Assembly: GCF_900323885.1 (NCBI RefSeq)
Contig: NZ_OOHJ01000022.1
Span: 1,116,001 to 1,180,000, forward strand
Direction of reading: 5' to 3'
From: [Actinomadura] parvosata subsp. kistnae
GTDB lineage: Bacteria; Actinomycetota; Actinomycetes; Streptosporangiales; Streptosporangiaceae
Length of the DNA: 64,000 nt
The translations under genes were made by a program, and so were the position numbers. Numbering within the stretch: position 1 is the first letter of the stretch; every line of letters begins with the position of its first letter. The notes beneath the pieces were generated by a model, which had not been told where the DNA came from, did no database searches, and worked only from the letters and a program-made list of their open reading frames with translations. This document shows positions 48,099-57,043 of this stretch, one piece after another.

Positions 48099-49085
48099 GT
48101 GATTGCCCGAACCGTCATCCGCCGCGGCCTGCGCCTGCTCGCGCTTGCCTTGGCCATCGCGGTCGCGCTGGGCGGCCTTCTCGCCGCGGCGCTCCGCATC
48201 CAGTTTACCGGTGCGCCGGCAGCCTGGGCGAAGAGCACCGGGAACGACGCCTTATGGCTGGGCCACGCCTGGGTGGACGGCCGCCGCACGGAGCAGGACG
48301 TCGAGCGGCTCGCCGTACGGCTGCGCGCCACGGGCATCAAGGACCTGTACGTCCACTCCGGCCCCTTCGAGTGGGACGGCCGCCTAGATCCCGCTAAATA
48401 TCCCAACGCCGGAAATTTCGTTCAATGGGTGCGAAAGCACTTACCGGGCCTCCGCGTCTCCGCCTGGCTCGGCCAGGCCGTCAAGAACGGCCTCGACCTC
48501 GACGACCCCCAAGCCCGCGAGAACGTCCTGGCCGGCGTCGCCGCCATCATGAAGCAGGGCTACGACGGCATCCACTACAACTTCGAGCCCATCGGCGACG
48601 GCGACACCGCCTTCCTCGACCTCCTCGACCGGACGAGGCGGCACACGAAGCTCCTGTCCACCTCCACCCCGCAGATCGAGCCGTACCTGGGCATGCGCCT
48701 GACCGCCCGGGCGGTCCTGGGTCACGACAAGTACTGGTCCGAGGGATATTTCCGGCAAGTGGTGGCCCGCGTCGACCAGGTGGCGATCATGACGTACGAC
48801 TCCTTCACCCCGGCACAGTCCCTCTACGGCGGCTACGTCGCCCGCCAGGCCGCCCTCGCCCTCGACCTGGTCCCCGAGTCGAAGGCCCTCTACATCGGCG
48901 CCCCGGCCTACCACGACCACGGCATAGCATGGGCGGACGAGGCGGAGAGCGTCGCGATGGCCGCCGAGGGCGCCAGGCTGGCGCTGACGGAGCACGGCCG
49001 CCGCGAGCGGTTCGGGCTGGCCCTCTATGTGGACTTCGCGGCCACCGAGGAGGATTGGCGCGAGTACATGACGCGGTGGCGTTGA
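48099..49085 (+). CDS. Membrane-anchored GH18-like TIM-barrel protein
   Basis: Protein of 328 residues: an N-terminal signal-anchor (about 10-33), then an extracytoplasmic barrel. The GH18 active strand is present in altered form as [10 protein letters not shown]: the first Asp and the Glu survive, the middle Asp residues are His and Asn. [12 protein letters not shown] and VAIMTYDSF flank it as in family 18. Catalysis may be altered to a retaining or non-chitin activity, or lost. GTG 48099 is 14 bases from the lepA start. Likely cell-wall role is inference. Confidence 0.7.
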   Translation: MIARTVIRRGLRLLALALAIAVALGGLLAAALRIQFTGAPAAWAKSTGNDALWLGHAWVDGRRTEQDVERLAVRLRATGIKDLYVHSGPFEWDGRLDPAKYPNAGNFVQWVRKHLPGLRVSAWLGQAVKNGLDLDDPQARENVLAGVAAIMKQGYDGIHYNFEPIGDGDTAFLDLLDRTRRHTKLLSTSTPQIEPYLGMRLTARAVLGHDKYWSEGYFRQVVARVDQVAIMTYDSFTPAQSLYGGYVARQAALALDLVPESKALYIGAPAYHDHGIAWADEAESVAMAAEGARLALTEHGRRERFGLALYVDFAATEEDWREYMTRWR

Positions 49086-49086
49086 T

Positions 49087-49116
49087 TTGAGCAGCCGCCT
49101 GAGTTATTGGTAACCT
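49087..49116 (+). promoter_or_regulatory. Promoter of rpsT
   Basis: TTGAGC (49087-49092), an 18-base spacer, and TAACCT (49111-49116) make a plausible housekeeping promoter. A stem GGCGCGC/GCGCGCC (49131-49137 with 49152-49158) follows in the leader, a possible site for S20 feedback control. Confidence 0.55.
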
Positions 49117-49194
49117 GGGCAACTGCGTGTGGCGCGCCCTCTCTCGAGCCCGCGCGCCCCGTCCATCACTTCAGACTTTCACCGAGGCTTCTTC

Positions 49195-49467
49195 GTGGCG
49201 AACATCAAGTCCCAGATCAAGCGCAACAAGCAGAACGAGAAGGCTCGTCTGCGCAACAAGGCAGTCAAGTCCTCGCTGAAGACGGCGGTCCGCAAGTTCC
49301 GCGAGGCCGCCGAGCAGGGCGACGTCGAGCAGGCCACCGCGCTGCAGCGGGCTGCCGCCCGTCAGCTCGACAAGGCCGTCAGCAAGGGCGTCATCCACAA
49401 GAACCAGGCCGCCAACCGCAAGTCGGCGATCGCCAAGCAGGCCGCCGCGCTGGCCGCCGCCAAGTAA
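49195..49467 (+). CDS. rpsT: 30S ribosomal protein S20
   Basis: Primary 16S rRNA-binding protein of 90 residues, all helical. [30 protein letters not shown], quoted by its hallmark [15 protein letters not shown], and the Ala/Lys-rich end [10 protein letters not shown] are typical. GTG 49195, with GAGG upstream, is the usual start; a longer frame from 49129 falls in the leader. Monocistronic, ending in a strong terminator. Confidence 0.95.
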   Translation: MANIKSQIKRNKQNEKARLRNKAVKSSLKTAVRKFREAAEQGDVEQATALQRAAARQLDKAVSKGVIHKNQAANRKSAIAKQAAALAAAK

Positions 49468-49521
49468 TCCGGCGAGCAAGCACGGCCAGGTAAGCACGGC
49501 CGGGTAAGCACGGCACTCCGA

Positions 49522-49563
49522 AACGCCGCGCCTCGCGAACGCGAGGGGCGGCGTTCGCGTTTT
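49522..49563 (+). terminator. Terminator after rpsT
   Basis: AACGCCGC pairs with GCGGCGTT (49522-49529, 49548-49555), enclosing CCTCGC/GCGAGG with loop GAAC, then CGCGTTTT. It is a near-ideal intrinsic terminator. Confidence 0.8.
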
Positions 49564-49687
49564 CGCACCCATTTGTCACAGTTTCGATATCACACGCCCG
49601 TATCGGGTGCGTCACCGTTGTAAAGATCACCTTGCCCCTGCTTCGCCCCCTGCTCGAAGGTGCACTAAACGGGTAAAAGGGGGGCAC

Positions 49688-52600
49688 ATGCGGGGGCCGT
49701 TGATCGTCAAGAGGGCGTTCAGCGAGCCGCTGCTCCTCCTGGCCGCGCTCGGCTCGATCCTGCTGGCCACCACCACGCTGGTGGCGCTGACCATGTACGC
49801 CTCCTCCATCGCCGAGGCCGGTGTCCGCCGCACGATGGAGACCGCCTCCTACAGCCAGACCGTGGCCACCATCAGCTCCCCCGTGACCGCCGAGACGTTC
49901 CCCAGGTTCGACCAGGCCGTGCGCGCCGAGCTGACCCGCGCCTACGCCGGCCCGCCCGCCCTGACCACCAGCTTCCGCTCCGACTCCTACGCCATGCCCG
50001 GCCAGGAGGGGCGCGAGCGGCCCGACCTGCTCAGGTTCGGCAGCTACGACGGGCTCGACCGGCACGCCAAGCTGGTCGCGGGGGCCTGGCCGAAACCCGG
50101 CGACGACCCGGTGGAGGTGGCGATCTCGCTGTCGGCGTCCTCGGCGAGCGGGTTCGAGGTCGGGCAGGAGTTCACCACGCGGGGGCGGCTCGACCCGCGC
50201 CCGGTACGCGTCCGCGTGGCCGGCGTCTTCCAGATCGACGACCCGTTCGGCGAGCGCTGGGCGGGCGAGCAACTGCTCAGCCGGGGCGTGGAGCGCGGCG
50301 ACTTCACCACGTTCGGGCCGCTCATGGTGACCCGCGAGACGTTCCTGGCCCGCTTCGCCACCAGCGTCAACGCGACCTGGACCGCCGTGCCCGACCTGCG
50401 CACGCTCACCCCCGAGCGGCTGCGCCCGCTGGCCGGCGCGATCGGGCAGGTCGAGGAGCGGCTGAAGGCGGCCGGCTGCGGGAGCTGCGTGGCCGCCAGC
50501 CGCCTGCCGGACCTGCTCACCCAGCTCGGCACCGCCTCCCTGGTGGCGCGCTCGACCATGCTGATCCCGGTGCTGCAACTGCTGCTGCTGGCCGCGTACG
50601 CGCTGATGCTCACCGCGCGACTGCTGGCCGACCACCGGCGCATGGAGGTGGCGCTGCTGCGCTCGCGCGGCGCGGGCACGGTGCGACTGGCGGCGCTGGC
50701 GGGCGGCGAGGCGCTGCTGGTGGCGCTGCCGTGCGCGGTCGTCGCGCCGTTCCTGGGGCCGCCGCTGCTCGCGCTGGTCAACGCACTGCCCTGGATCAAG
50801 GCGTCGGGCGTGCGGCTGGCGCCGGTGGCGGACGCCGGGACGTTCCTCGTCTCGTTCGGGGTGGCGCTGGCCGCGGCCGTGCTGCTGGTGCTGCCCGCGC
50901 TGGCGGGGGCGCGGCGCACGTACGTGGAGGAGCAGTCGGCGCGCGGGCGCGGCGGCGGGCGCGGCCTGATCGAGCGGGCGGGCGCGGACCTGGCACTGCT
51001 GGTCGTGGCCGGGCTGGCCATCTGGCAGCTCCAGCGCTACGGCGCGCCCGTGACCGCGACGGCGGCCGGCGGGCTGGGCATCGACCCGCTGATCATCTCC
51101 GGGCCTGCGCTGGCCCTGCTCACGGGCGGCATGCTGGGGCTGCGGCTGGTGCCGCGCCTGTCGCGGCTGGCCGAGCGGATCACCTCCAGGCGGCCCACGC
51201 TCGCCCCCGCGCTGGGGGCGTGGCAGGTGAGCCGGCGGCCGCTCAAGTACGCCGGGCCCGCGCTGCTGCTCACGATGGCGATCGCGATCGGCATCGTCTC
51301 CCTGGCCACCGCCGCCACCTGGCGCTCCTCCCAGCTCGACCAGGCGCGCCACCAGGCCGGGGCCGACCTGCGGCTGTCGGGCCCCGCCGACGGCCCCGAG
51401 CTGGGCGCGCTCGGGCGCGGCACGGCGTTCACCGCGCTGCCCGGCGTCACGGCCGCCTCGCCCGGCTTCCGCGGGCAGACCGACGTGAGCGGCACGAACG
51501 CGATGCTGCTCGCGCTCGACGCGAGCAAGCTCGGCGAGCTGTTCCACCTGCGCTCCGACCTGTCGGAGCAGAGCGTCGGCGAGCTGTCGAAGGCCCTGGC
51601 CGGGGAGCGGGCGGCGGGGCTCGCCCTGCCGGGACGGCCGGCCGGGCTCGTCGTGACCGCCGAGGCGAGCACCGAGCTGCCGGCGCGGCTGGTGCTGTCC
51701 GACGGGCTCGGCGTCTGGCGGGACGTGCCGCTCGGCCTGCTCAAGAAGGGCACGAACCGGGTCGAGGTGGACCTGCGTGCGCTGGCCGGACGGAGCGGGA
51801 CGATCACGTACCCGCTGACGTTGCTCGGCCTGGTCGCCAGCGCGCAGGAGGACAGCACCGGGAGCCTGACCGTCACCGCGCTGAGCGCGGACGGTCAGCA
51901 GGTCGCGGCGCCCCCGCTCACCATGAGCGTCAGCGGGACCTCGGCGGCCCCCTTCGTCCGGCGGTCCGAGCCGGGCCCGCTGCCCGTCGTGCTCACCTCC
52001 GACCTGTCCGCCGCGCTCAAGCTGGGCACCGGCCAGACCGGGCGGGCCTCGATCGACCGCCGGGTCATGACCGTCAAGGTCGTCGGTGTGGTGGAGACGA
52101 TGCCGACGACCCCGGCCGGGCAGCAGGCCCTGCTCGTCGACTGGCAGACGATGCAGGCGCACGAGCTGGCCGCGGCGCAGCTCCCCCGCCCCGCCACCGA
52201 GTGGTGGCTGGCCGCCGGCGACACCGCCCCGGCCGTGGCCGCGCTCGGCGGGCACCCCGAGTGGGACGTCACCGCGCTCGACCAGCGCGCACTGGCCGCC
52301 GCCCTGCGCGACGACCCGCTGGCCAGCGGGCTGCAGGGGGCGCTGATGCTGGGGTTCGGCGCGGCGCTGGTGTTCGCGGTGCTCGGGTTCCTGGTGAACG
52401 CGGCGGTCGCGGCGCGCGAACGGCTGGCGGAGTTCGCGATCCTGCGGGCGCTCGGCGTCAGCTCCCGGCAGATGCTCGGCATGCTGGCCGTGGAGCAGGC
52501 GTTCGTGGTGGGGCTGTCGCTGGTCGCGGGCACGGCGCTGGCGGTCGTCGTCGGCGTGCTGGTCGTGCCGCACATCGTGCTGACCGGGCAGGCCGCGGCC

Positions 52601-52744
52601 GTCACGCCGGGCGTCGTGCTCGACATCCCGTGGACGGCCACCGGCGTGATGCTGGCGCTGGTGGCGGCGGTGCTGTTCGCGATCGTCGCCGGGCTGGCGC
52701 GCCACCTGCGCCGCCAGGGACACGGCCTCCGGGAGGAACAGTGA
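49688..52744 (+). CDS. FtsX-type ABC permease, large
   Basis: Membrane subunit of 1,018 residues of an ABC exporter. The N-terminal helix (about 15-40) is followed by a large extracytoplasmic domain; a first FtsX-like four-helix block lies at about 290-420, another domain, then a second block near 870-1010 with VFAVLGFLVNAAVAARERLAEFAILRALGVSSRQML (landmark REFxxLRALG-type loop). It is about twice the length of MacB-like proteins because both halves are fused. ATG 49688 has AAGGGGGG upstream. First of a four-gene operon. Confidence 0.85.
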   Translation: MRGPLIVKRAFSEPLLLLAALGSILLATTTLVALTMYASSIAEAGVRRTMETASYSQTVATISSPVTAETFPRFDQAVRAELTRAYAGPPALTTSFRSDSYAMPGQEGRERPDLLRFGSYDGLDRHAKLVAGAWPKPGDDPVEVAISLSASSASGFEVGQEFTTRGRLDPRPVRVRVAGVFQIDDPFGERWAGEQLLSRGVERGDFTTFGPLMVTRETFLARFATSVNATWTAVPDLRTLTPERLRPLAGAIGQVEERLKAAGCGSCVAASRLPDLLTQLGTASLVARSTMLIPVLQLLLLAAYALMLTARLLADHRRMEVALLRSRGAGTVRLAALAGGEALLVALPCAVVAPFLGPPLLALVNALPWIKASGVRLAPVADAGTFLVSFGVALAAAVLLVLPALAGARRTYVEEQSARGRGGGRGLIERAGADLALLVVAGLAIWQLQRYGAPVTATAAGGLGIDPLIISGPALALLTGGMLGLRLVPRLSRLAERITSRRPTLAPALGAWQVSRRPLKYAGPALLLTMAIAIGIVSLATAATWRSSQLDQARHQAGADLRLSGPADGPELGALGRGTAFTALPGVTAASPGFRGQTDVSGTNAMLLALDASKLGELFHLRSDLSEQSVGELSKALAGERAAGLALPGRPAGLVVTAEASTELPARLVLSDGLGVWRDVPLGLLKKGTNRVEVDLRALAGRSGTITYPLTLLGLVASAQEDSTGSLTVTALSADGQQVAAPPLTMSVSGTSAAPFVRRSEPGPLPVVLTSDLSAALKLGTGQTGRASIDRRVMTVKVVGVVETMPTTPAGQQALLVDWQTMQAHELAAAQLPRPATEWWLAAGDTAPAVAALGGHPEWDVTALDQRALAAALRDDPLASGLQGALMLGFGAALVFAVLGFLVNAAVAARERLAEFAILRALGVSSRQMLGMLAVEQAFVVGLSLVAGTALAVVVGVLVVPHIVLTGQAAAVTPGVVLDIPWTATGVMLALVAAVLFAIVAGLARHLRRQGHGLREEQ

Positions 52745-55317
52745 GGACCTGGCTGCTCGCCCGGGTGCACCTGGGCACGGTGGCCGTGCTCTTCGTGCTG
52801 ACCCTGAGCGCCTGCGTGCTGGTCGCCGGCCTGCCCAGGGCGGCGCAAAGCTCGTACGACGAGGCGCTGCGCCGCGCGCTGACCGCCGCCCCCGCCGTCC
52901 AGGCCGACCTGACCGTGGCCACGCAGTCCTCCGGCCGGCCCGAGGACCTGCGCGAACGCGCCCAGTTCGACTCCCGCGAGCGCCTGTGGCGCGAGATCGT
53001 GCCCGCCGGGCTGCGCCCGCTGACGACCGGGGCCGGGCACATGAGCGCCAAGACCGAGCTCACCCCGGTCACCGGCACCAGCGGCAGCATGTACGTCAAC
53101 CTGGGCTGGCTGTCCGACGCCGACCGGCGCGTCGACTGGGTCCAGGGACGCGCTCCCGGCGCTCCCACGACGACCCGCTACGAGGGCGGCACCATCCCCG
53201 TCTTCGAGGTCGGGATCGTCGAGGAGGCCCTGCCCGAGATGGGCCTGCGGCTCGGCCAGACGATCACCCTCGGCGAGAACGACTACGCCGCCGTGAAGAT
53301 CGTCGGCGCCTTCCGCGCCAAGGACCCCGGCGACCGCTCCTGGTCGCACGACGCCGACGTCCTGCACGTCATCGAGCAGCAGCCGCCCGGCGGCAAGGAC
53401 CACGTCAAGCACATCACCACGCTCATGTCCGACGCCGGGCTGACGGCGCTCAGCGGTGAGGGACGCAACCTCACCTACCGCTGGGTCCTGCCCCTCGACG
53501 CGCGGGCGGCCGACGCGATGGACGTGCCCGGGCTGCGGGCGGCGGTCGTCGAGTTCGAGCGGGTCGTCGGGCTGCAGACCACCGGCAGCCCGTACCGCGT
53601 GGAGACCGCGCTGCCCAAGCTGCTCGGCGACTTCCTGGCCGCGCTGTCCACCGCGCAGACCGTCATGTACCTCGTGCTCGGCGGGCTGCTCGCGGTGGCG
53701 CTCGGCGTGATCGTGCTGGCCGTGCAGCTCCTCGCCGACAAGCTGGAGCACCCGCTGGGGCTGGCGCGGGCGCGCGGCGGGTCGCTGCGGCAGGTGGCGG
53801 GCACCGCGGCGGCACTGGCCGGGCTGGCGGTCGTTCCGGGGGCGCTGGCCGGGTACGCGCTGTCGTACCTCGTGCCCGGCCCCGTGCTGCCGATCGTGCA
53901 CGCCGGGCCGGTCGTCGTGGTCGTCGTCGCGCTCGCCTACGCCGGGGCGCGCACAGCTCTGACGCACCGCGCGCCCCTGCACGAGCGGCGTGACGACGTG
54001 GCCACCGCGCGGCCCTCGGCCCGGCGGGTCACGCTCGAGGTGCTGGTCGTGGTGCTGGCGCTGGCGGGGGCGTACCTGCTGCGGGCCCGCGGGCTGAGCG
54101 CGGCGGGCGGGCAGGATCCGTTCCTGCTCGTCGTGCCCGTCGCGCTGACCATCGCGGCGGCGCTGATCACGCTGCGCTGCTACCCGTACCCGCTGCGGCT
54201 GCTTGTGCGGCTGGCCGCGCGCGGCCGGGCGGCGGTGCCGTTCCTGGGGCTGACCAGGGCCTCCAGGGCGCGCTCCGGGAGCCTGCTGCCGGTGCTGATC
54301 CTGCTGCCCGCGCTGGGCGTGTCCGTGTTCGCGGCCGTGGTGTCCGACGGGATCGCGACCACGCAGCGGACGGCGTCCTGGCAGCAGGTCGGCGCGCCGG
54401 TCAGGGTGACGTCGGAGAGCGAGATCCCGGCCGAGGCGATCGAGCGGGTGCGCCGGCTGGCGGGCGTCGAGCGGGTGGTGCCCGCCCAGACGGGGCGGGT
54501 GCAGGTCGGGTACGGCGCGGAGCGGGCCGACGCCATCGCCGTGGACGTCACCCAGTGGCGCGACCTCCTCGACGGCGCCCCCGTCGGGCTGCCGCCGCTG
54601 TCCGACGGCGCGCTCGTCTCCCCCGAGCTGCGCGGGCGCGGCACGATCGAGATCGGCTGGCAGTCACGCGTGAAGCTGGCCACGCGCGGCGTCATCGAGT
54701 CGGTGCCGGGCTTCTACACACACGGCAAGTTCATGGTCGTGCCCATCGGCGTGCAGGTGCGGCCCGCCGTGAACACGCTGCTGATCCAGGGCGACGTCGC
54801 GCTCCCCGAGCTGGCGCGCCTGGTCCCGTCGGCCGTCGTCACCTCGCAGGAGAGCGCTCTGCGGGCCATCCAGGACGATCCGCTGACCGCCACCGTGCGC
54901 TGGACGCTGGTGATCGTGACGGTCGCGCTGGCCGCGTACGCGCTGATCGCCGTCGTCCTGTCGCTGGTCATCGGGGCCGCCGACCGGGCGCGGGCGGTGT
55001 CGTTCCTGCGCACGCTCGGCCTGTCGGAGCGGCAGGCGCAGCGCCTGACCGTGCTGGAGATCCTGCCCATGATCCTCCTCACCGCGCTGGTCGGGCTCGG
55101 CCTGGGCCTCGGGCTGCCCGCCGCGCTCGGGCCCGGCGTGGACCTGTCGTCGTACGCGGGCGACCTGCCCGTCGGCGACTACTCGCCCGGCCTGCTCCTG
55201 CCCGGCGCGCTGGCGGCCGGGCTGGCCGGCGTCGCCGTGCTCGGCGCGTACGCGCACACCGCCATCAGCCGGCGCCGCAGCCTGGGCGCCGTCCTCCGAG
55301 TGGGAGAGCTCCCATGA
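52741..55317 (+). CDS. Second FtsX-type ABC permease, large
   Basis: Partner permease of 858 residues. N-terminal helix with TLSACVLVAGL, a wide extracytoplasmic part, then two FtsX-like blocks (about 305-400 and 720-850). The last has RARAVSFLRTLGLSERQAQRLTVLEILP, the typical cytoplasmic loop and coupling helix. GTG 52741 overlaps the first permease by four bases. The pair would make a hetero-dimeric exporter; the substrate is not evident, perhaps a lipid or peptide. Confidence 0.83.
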   Translation: MRTWLLARVHLGTVAVLFVLTLSACVLVAGLPRAAQSSYDEALRRALTAAPAVQADLTVATQSSGRPEDLRERAQFDSRERLWREIVPAGLRPLTTGAGHMSAKTELTPVTGTSGSMYVNLGWLSDADRRVDWVQGRAPGAPTTTRYEGGTIPVFEVGIVEEALPEMGLRLGQTITLGENDYAAVKIVGAFRAKDPGDRSWSHDADVLHVIEQQPPGGKDHVKHITTLMSDAGLTALSGEGRNLTYRWVLPLDARAADAMDVPGLRAAVVEFERVVGLQTTGSPYRVETALPKLLGDFLAALSTAQTVMYLVLGGLLAVALGVIVLAVQLLADKLEHPLGLARARGGSLRQVAGTAAALAGLAVVPGALAGYALSYLVPGPVLPIVHAGPVVVVVVALAYAGARTALTHRAPLHERRDDVATARPSARRVTLEVLVVVLALAGAYLLRARGLSAAGGQDPFLLVVPVALTIAAALITLRCYPYPLRLLVRLAARGRAAVPFLGLTRASRARSGSLLPVLILLPALGVSVFAAVVSDGIATTQRTASWQQVGAPVRVTSESEIPAEAIERVRRLAGVERVVPAQTGRVQVGYGAERADAIAVDVTQWRDLLDGAPVGLPPLSDGALVSPELRGRGTIEIGWQSRVKLATRGVIESVPGFYTHGKFMVVPIGVQVRPAVNTLLIQGDVALPELARLVPSAVVTSQESALRAIQDDPLTATVRWTLVIVTVALAAYALIAVVLSLVIGAADRARAVSFLRTLGLSERQAQRLTVLEILPMILLTALVGLGLGLGLPAALGPGVDLSSYAGDLPVGDYSPGLLLPGALAAGLAGVAVLGAYAHTAISRRRSLGAVLRVGELP

Positions 55318-56234
55318 ACCCGACCCTGTCCGAGCTGGAAGCCAAGGCCACCCGGCCGTCCGCCGCGTTCGGCGGCGACGCGCACATCGTGTGCGACAAC
55401 CTCGTCCGCATCTACAAGACCGAGGGCGTCGAGGTCGTCGCGTTGCAGGGGCTCGACCTGGTGATCGACAAGGGCGAGCTGGTCGCCATCGTCGGCGCGT
55501 CGGGGTCGGGCAAGTCGACGCTGCTCAACGTGCTGTCCGGGCTGGACGTGCCGACCGCCGGCGTGGCCCGGGTGGCCGGGATGGACCTGCTGTCGATGAG
55601 CGCCAAGGACCGGCTGCGTTACCGGCGCTCCGTCGTCGGGTTCATCTGGCAGCAGACGGCGCGGAACCTGCTGCCGTACCTGACCGCGCGGGAGAACGTC
55701 GAACTGCCGATGAAGCTGGCCGGCGCCGCCCGCAAGGGGTGCGCCATGGAGCTGCTGGAGCTGCTCGGCGTCGCCTCCTGCGCCGGCCGCCGGACGCCCG
55801 AGATGTCCGGCGGCGAGCAGCAGCGCGTGGCCATCGCCGTCGCCCTGGCCAACTCCCCGCAGCTCATCCTGGCCGACGAGCCGACGGGCGAGCTGGACAG
55901 CGAGACGTCGGAGCAGGTGTTCGACGCGCTGCGCACCGCCAACAGGGAGCTGGGGGTGACCGTGGTCATCGTGACGCACGACCCGCTGGTGTCGGAGCAG
56001 GTGGACCGGACGGTGGGCATCCGCGACGGGCGGACCAGCAGCGAGACGCTGCGGCGCGAGGGCGCAGAAGGACAGATCATCGCCGAGGAGTACGCCGTGC
56101 TCGACCGCGTCGGCCGCCTGCAGCTCCCCCGCGACTTCATGAACGCCCTCCACATGGAACGCCGGGTGCGCCTGGAGCTCGAATCCGACCACATCGGCGT
56201 GTGGCCCGCCCGAGAGGAGCCCTCGAATGACTGA
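55314..56234 (+). CDS. ABC transporter ATP-binding protein 1
   Basis: LolD/MacB-like ATPase of 306 residues. Walker A GASGSGKST, Q-loop GFIWQQTARNLLP, signature MSGGEQQR, Walker B LILADEPTGELD and switch His THDP. An unusual C-terminal tail of about 55 residues (RREGAEGQIIAEEYAVLDRVGRLQLP and on) follows the core. ATG 55314 overlaps the permease stop (ATGA), and the end overlaps the second ATPase by eight bases. Serves the large permeases. Confidence 0.9.
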   Translation: MNPTLSELEAKATRPSAAFGGDAHIVCDNLVRIYKTEGVEVVALQGLDLVIDKGELVAIVGASGSGKSTLLNVLSGLDVPTAGVARVAGMDLLSMSAKDRLRYRRSVVGFIWQQTARNLLPYLTARENVELPMKLAGAARKGCAMELLELLGVASCAGRRTPEMSGGEQQRVAIAVALANSPQLILADEPTGELDSETSEQVFDALRTANRELGVTVVIVTHDPLVSEQVDRTVGIRDGRTSSETLRREGAEGQIIAEEYAVLDRVGRLQLPRDFMNALHMERRVRLELESDHIGVWPAREEPSND

Positions 56235-56919
56235 CGCGCCCCTGGTCGTGGTGGAAGGGCTGCGCAAGGTGTACCGGAGCGGGCCCAAGGAGGTCGTCGC
56301 CCTGCGGGACGTGTCGTTCTCCGTCCGGGCCGGCGAGCTGGTCGCGGTCCGCGGCCGGTCCGGCTCGGGGAAGACGACCCTGCTCAACCAGATCGGCGGG
56401 CTCGACCGGCCGGACGCCGGGCGGGTGGTGGTGGACGGGCGCGAGATCACGTCCCTGCCGGAGGACGAGCTGCTGGCCGTGCGCCGGGACGTGATCGGGT
56501 TCGTGTTCCAGTCGTTCGGGCTGATCCCCGTGCTGTCGGCGGCCGAGAACGTGGGCGTGCCCATGCGGCTGCGGCGCACGCCCGTCGCGGAGCGCGAGGC
56601 CCGGGTCCGGATGCTGCTCGCGCTCGTGGGGCTGGAGCAGCACGTCAACCAGCGGCCGTACGAGCTGTCGGGCGGGCAGCGGCAGCGGGTGGCGATCGCC
56701 AGGTCCCTGGCCAACCGGCCCCGGCTGCTGGTGGCCGACGAGCCCACGGGGCAGCTCGACTCGCAGACGGGGCGGCAGATCATGGAGCTGCTGCGGGCGG
56801 TCGTCCGCAGTGAGGGGGTCACGGCGCTGGTGGCCACGCACGACCCGAGCCTGATGACGCTGGCCGACCGGGTGCTGGAGATCAGCGACGGCGTCGTACG
56901 CGAGGCCGCGCTGACCTGA
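56227..56919 (+). CDS. ABC transporter ATP-binding protein 2
   Basis: LolD/MacB-like ATPase of 230 residues, the second motor of the four-gene exporter. Walker A GRSGSGKTT, Q-loop GFVFQSFGLIP, signature LSGGQRQR, Walker B LLVADEPTGQLD, switch His ATHDP. No C-terminal tail, unlike its neighbour. Two distinct ATPases with two distinct permeases suggest a fully heteromeric complex. Confidence 0.9.
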   Translation: MTDAPLVVVEGLRKVYRSGPKEVVALRDVSFSVRAGELVAVRGRSGSGKTTLLNQIGGLDRPDAGRVVVDGREITSLPEDELLAVRRDVIGFVFQSFGLIPVLSAAENVGVPMRLRRTPVAEREARVRMLLALVGLEQHVNQRPYELSGGQRQRVAIARSLANRPRLLVADEPTGQLDSQTGRQIMELLRAVVRSEGVTALVATHDPSLMTLADRVLEISDGVVREAALT

Positions 56920-57043
56920 CGGGCTCCGGCCCCTGGTCGGGGGCGGCCGGTTGCCAGGCGATCGCGATCAGGTCGGCGGCACGGGCTCCGGCCGCCGGTC
57001 GGAGGCCGCCGGTTGCCAGGCGATCGCGACCAGGTTGGCGGCG
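56920..57043. repeat. 62-bp tandem duplication at the end of the MFS gene
   Basis: Copies 56920-56981 and 56982-57043 agree at about 55 of 62 positions. The downstream copy on the minus strand repeats the last codons of the MFS gene (IAIAWQPAAPD against VAIAWQPAASD) but lies past its stop; 62 is not a multiple of three, so it is out of the original frame. Confidence 0.75.

Noticed and set aside
50731-52740. Large plus-strand frame overlapping the first FtsX permease
   Set aside because: It is a high-GC shadow frame; the real second permease begins at GTG 52741.
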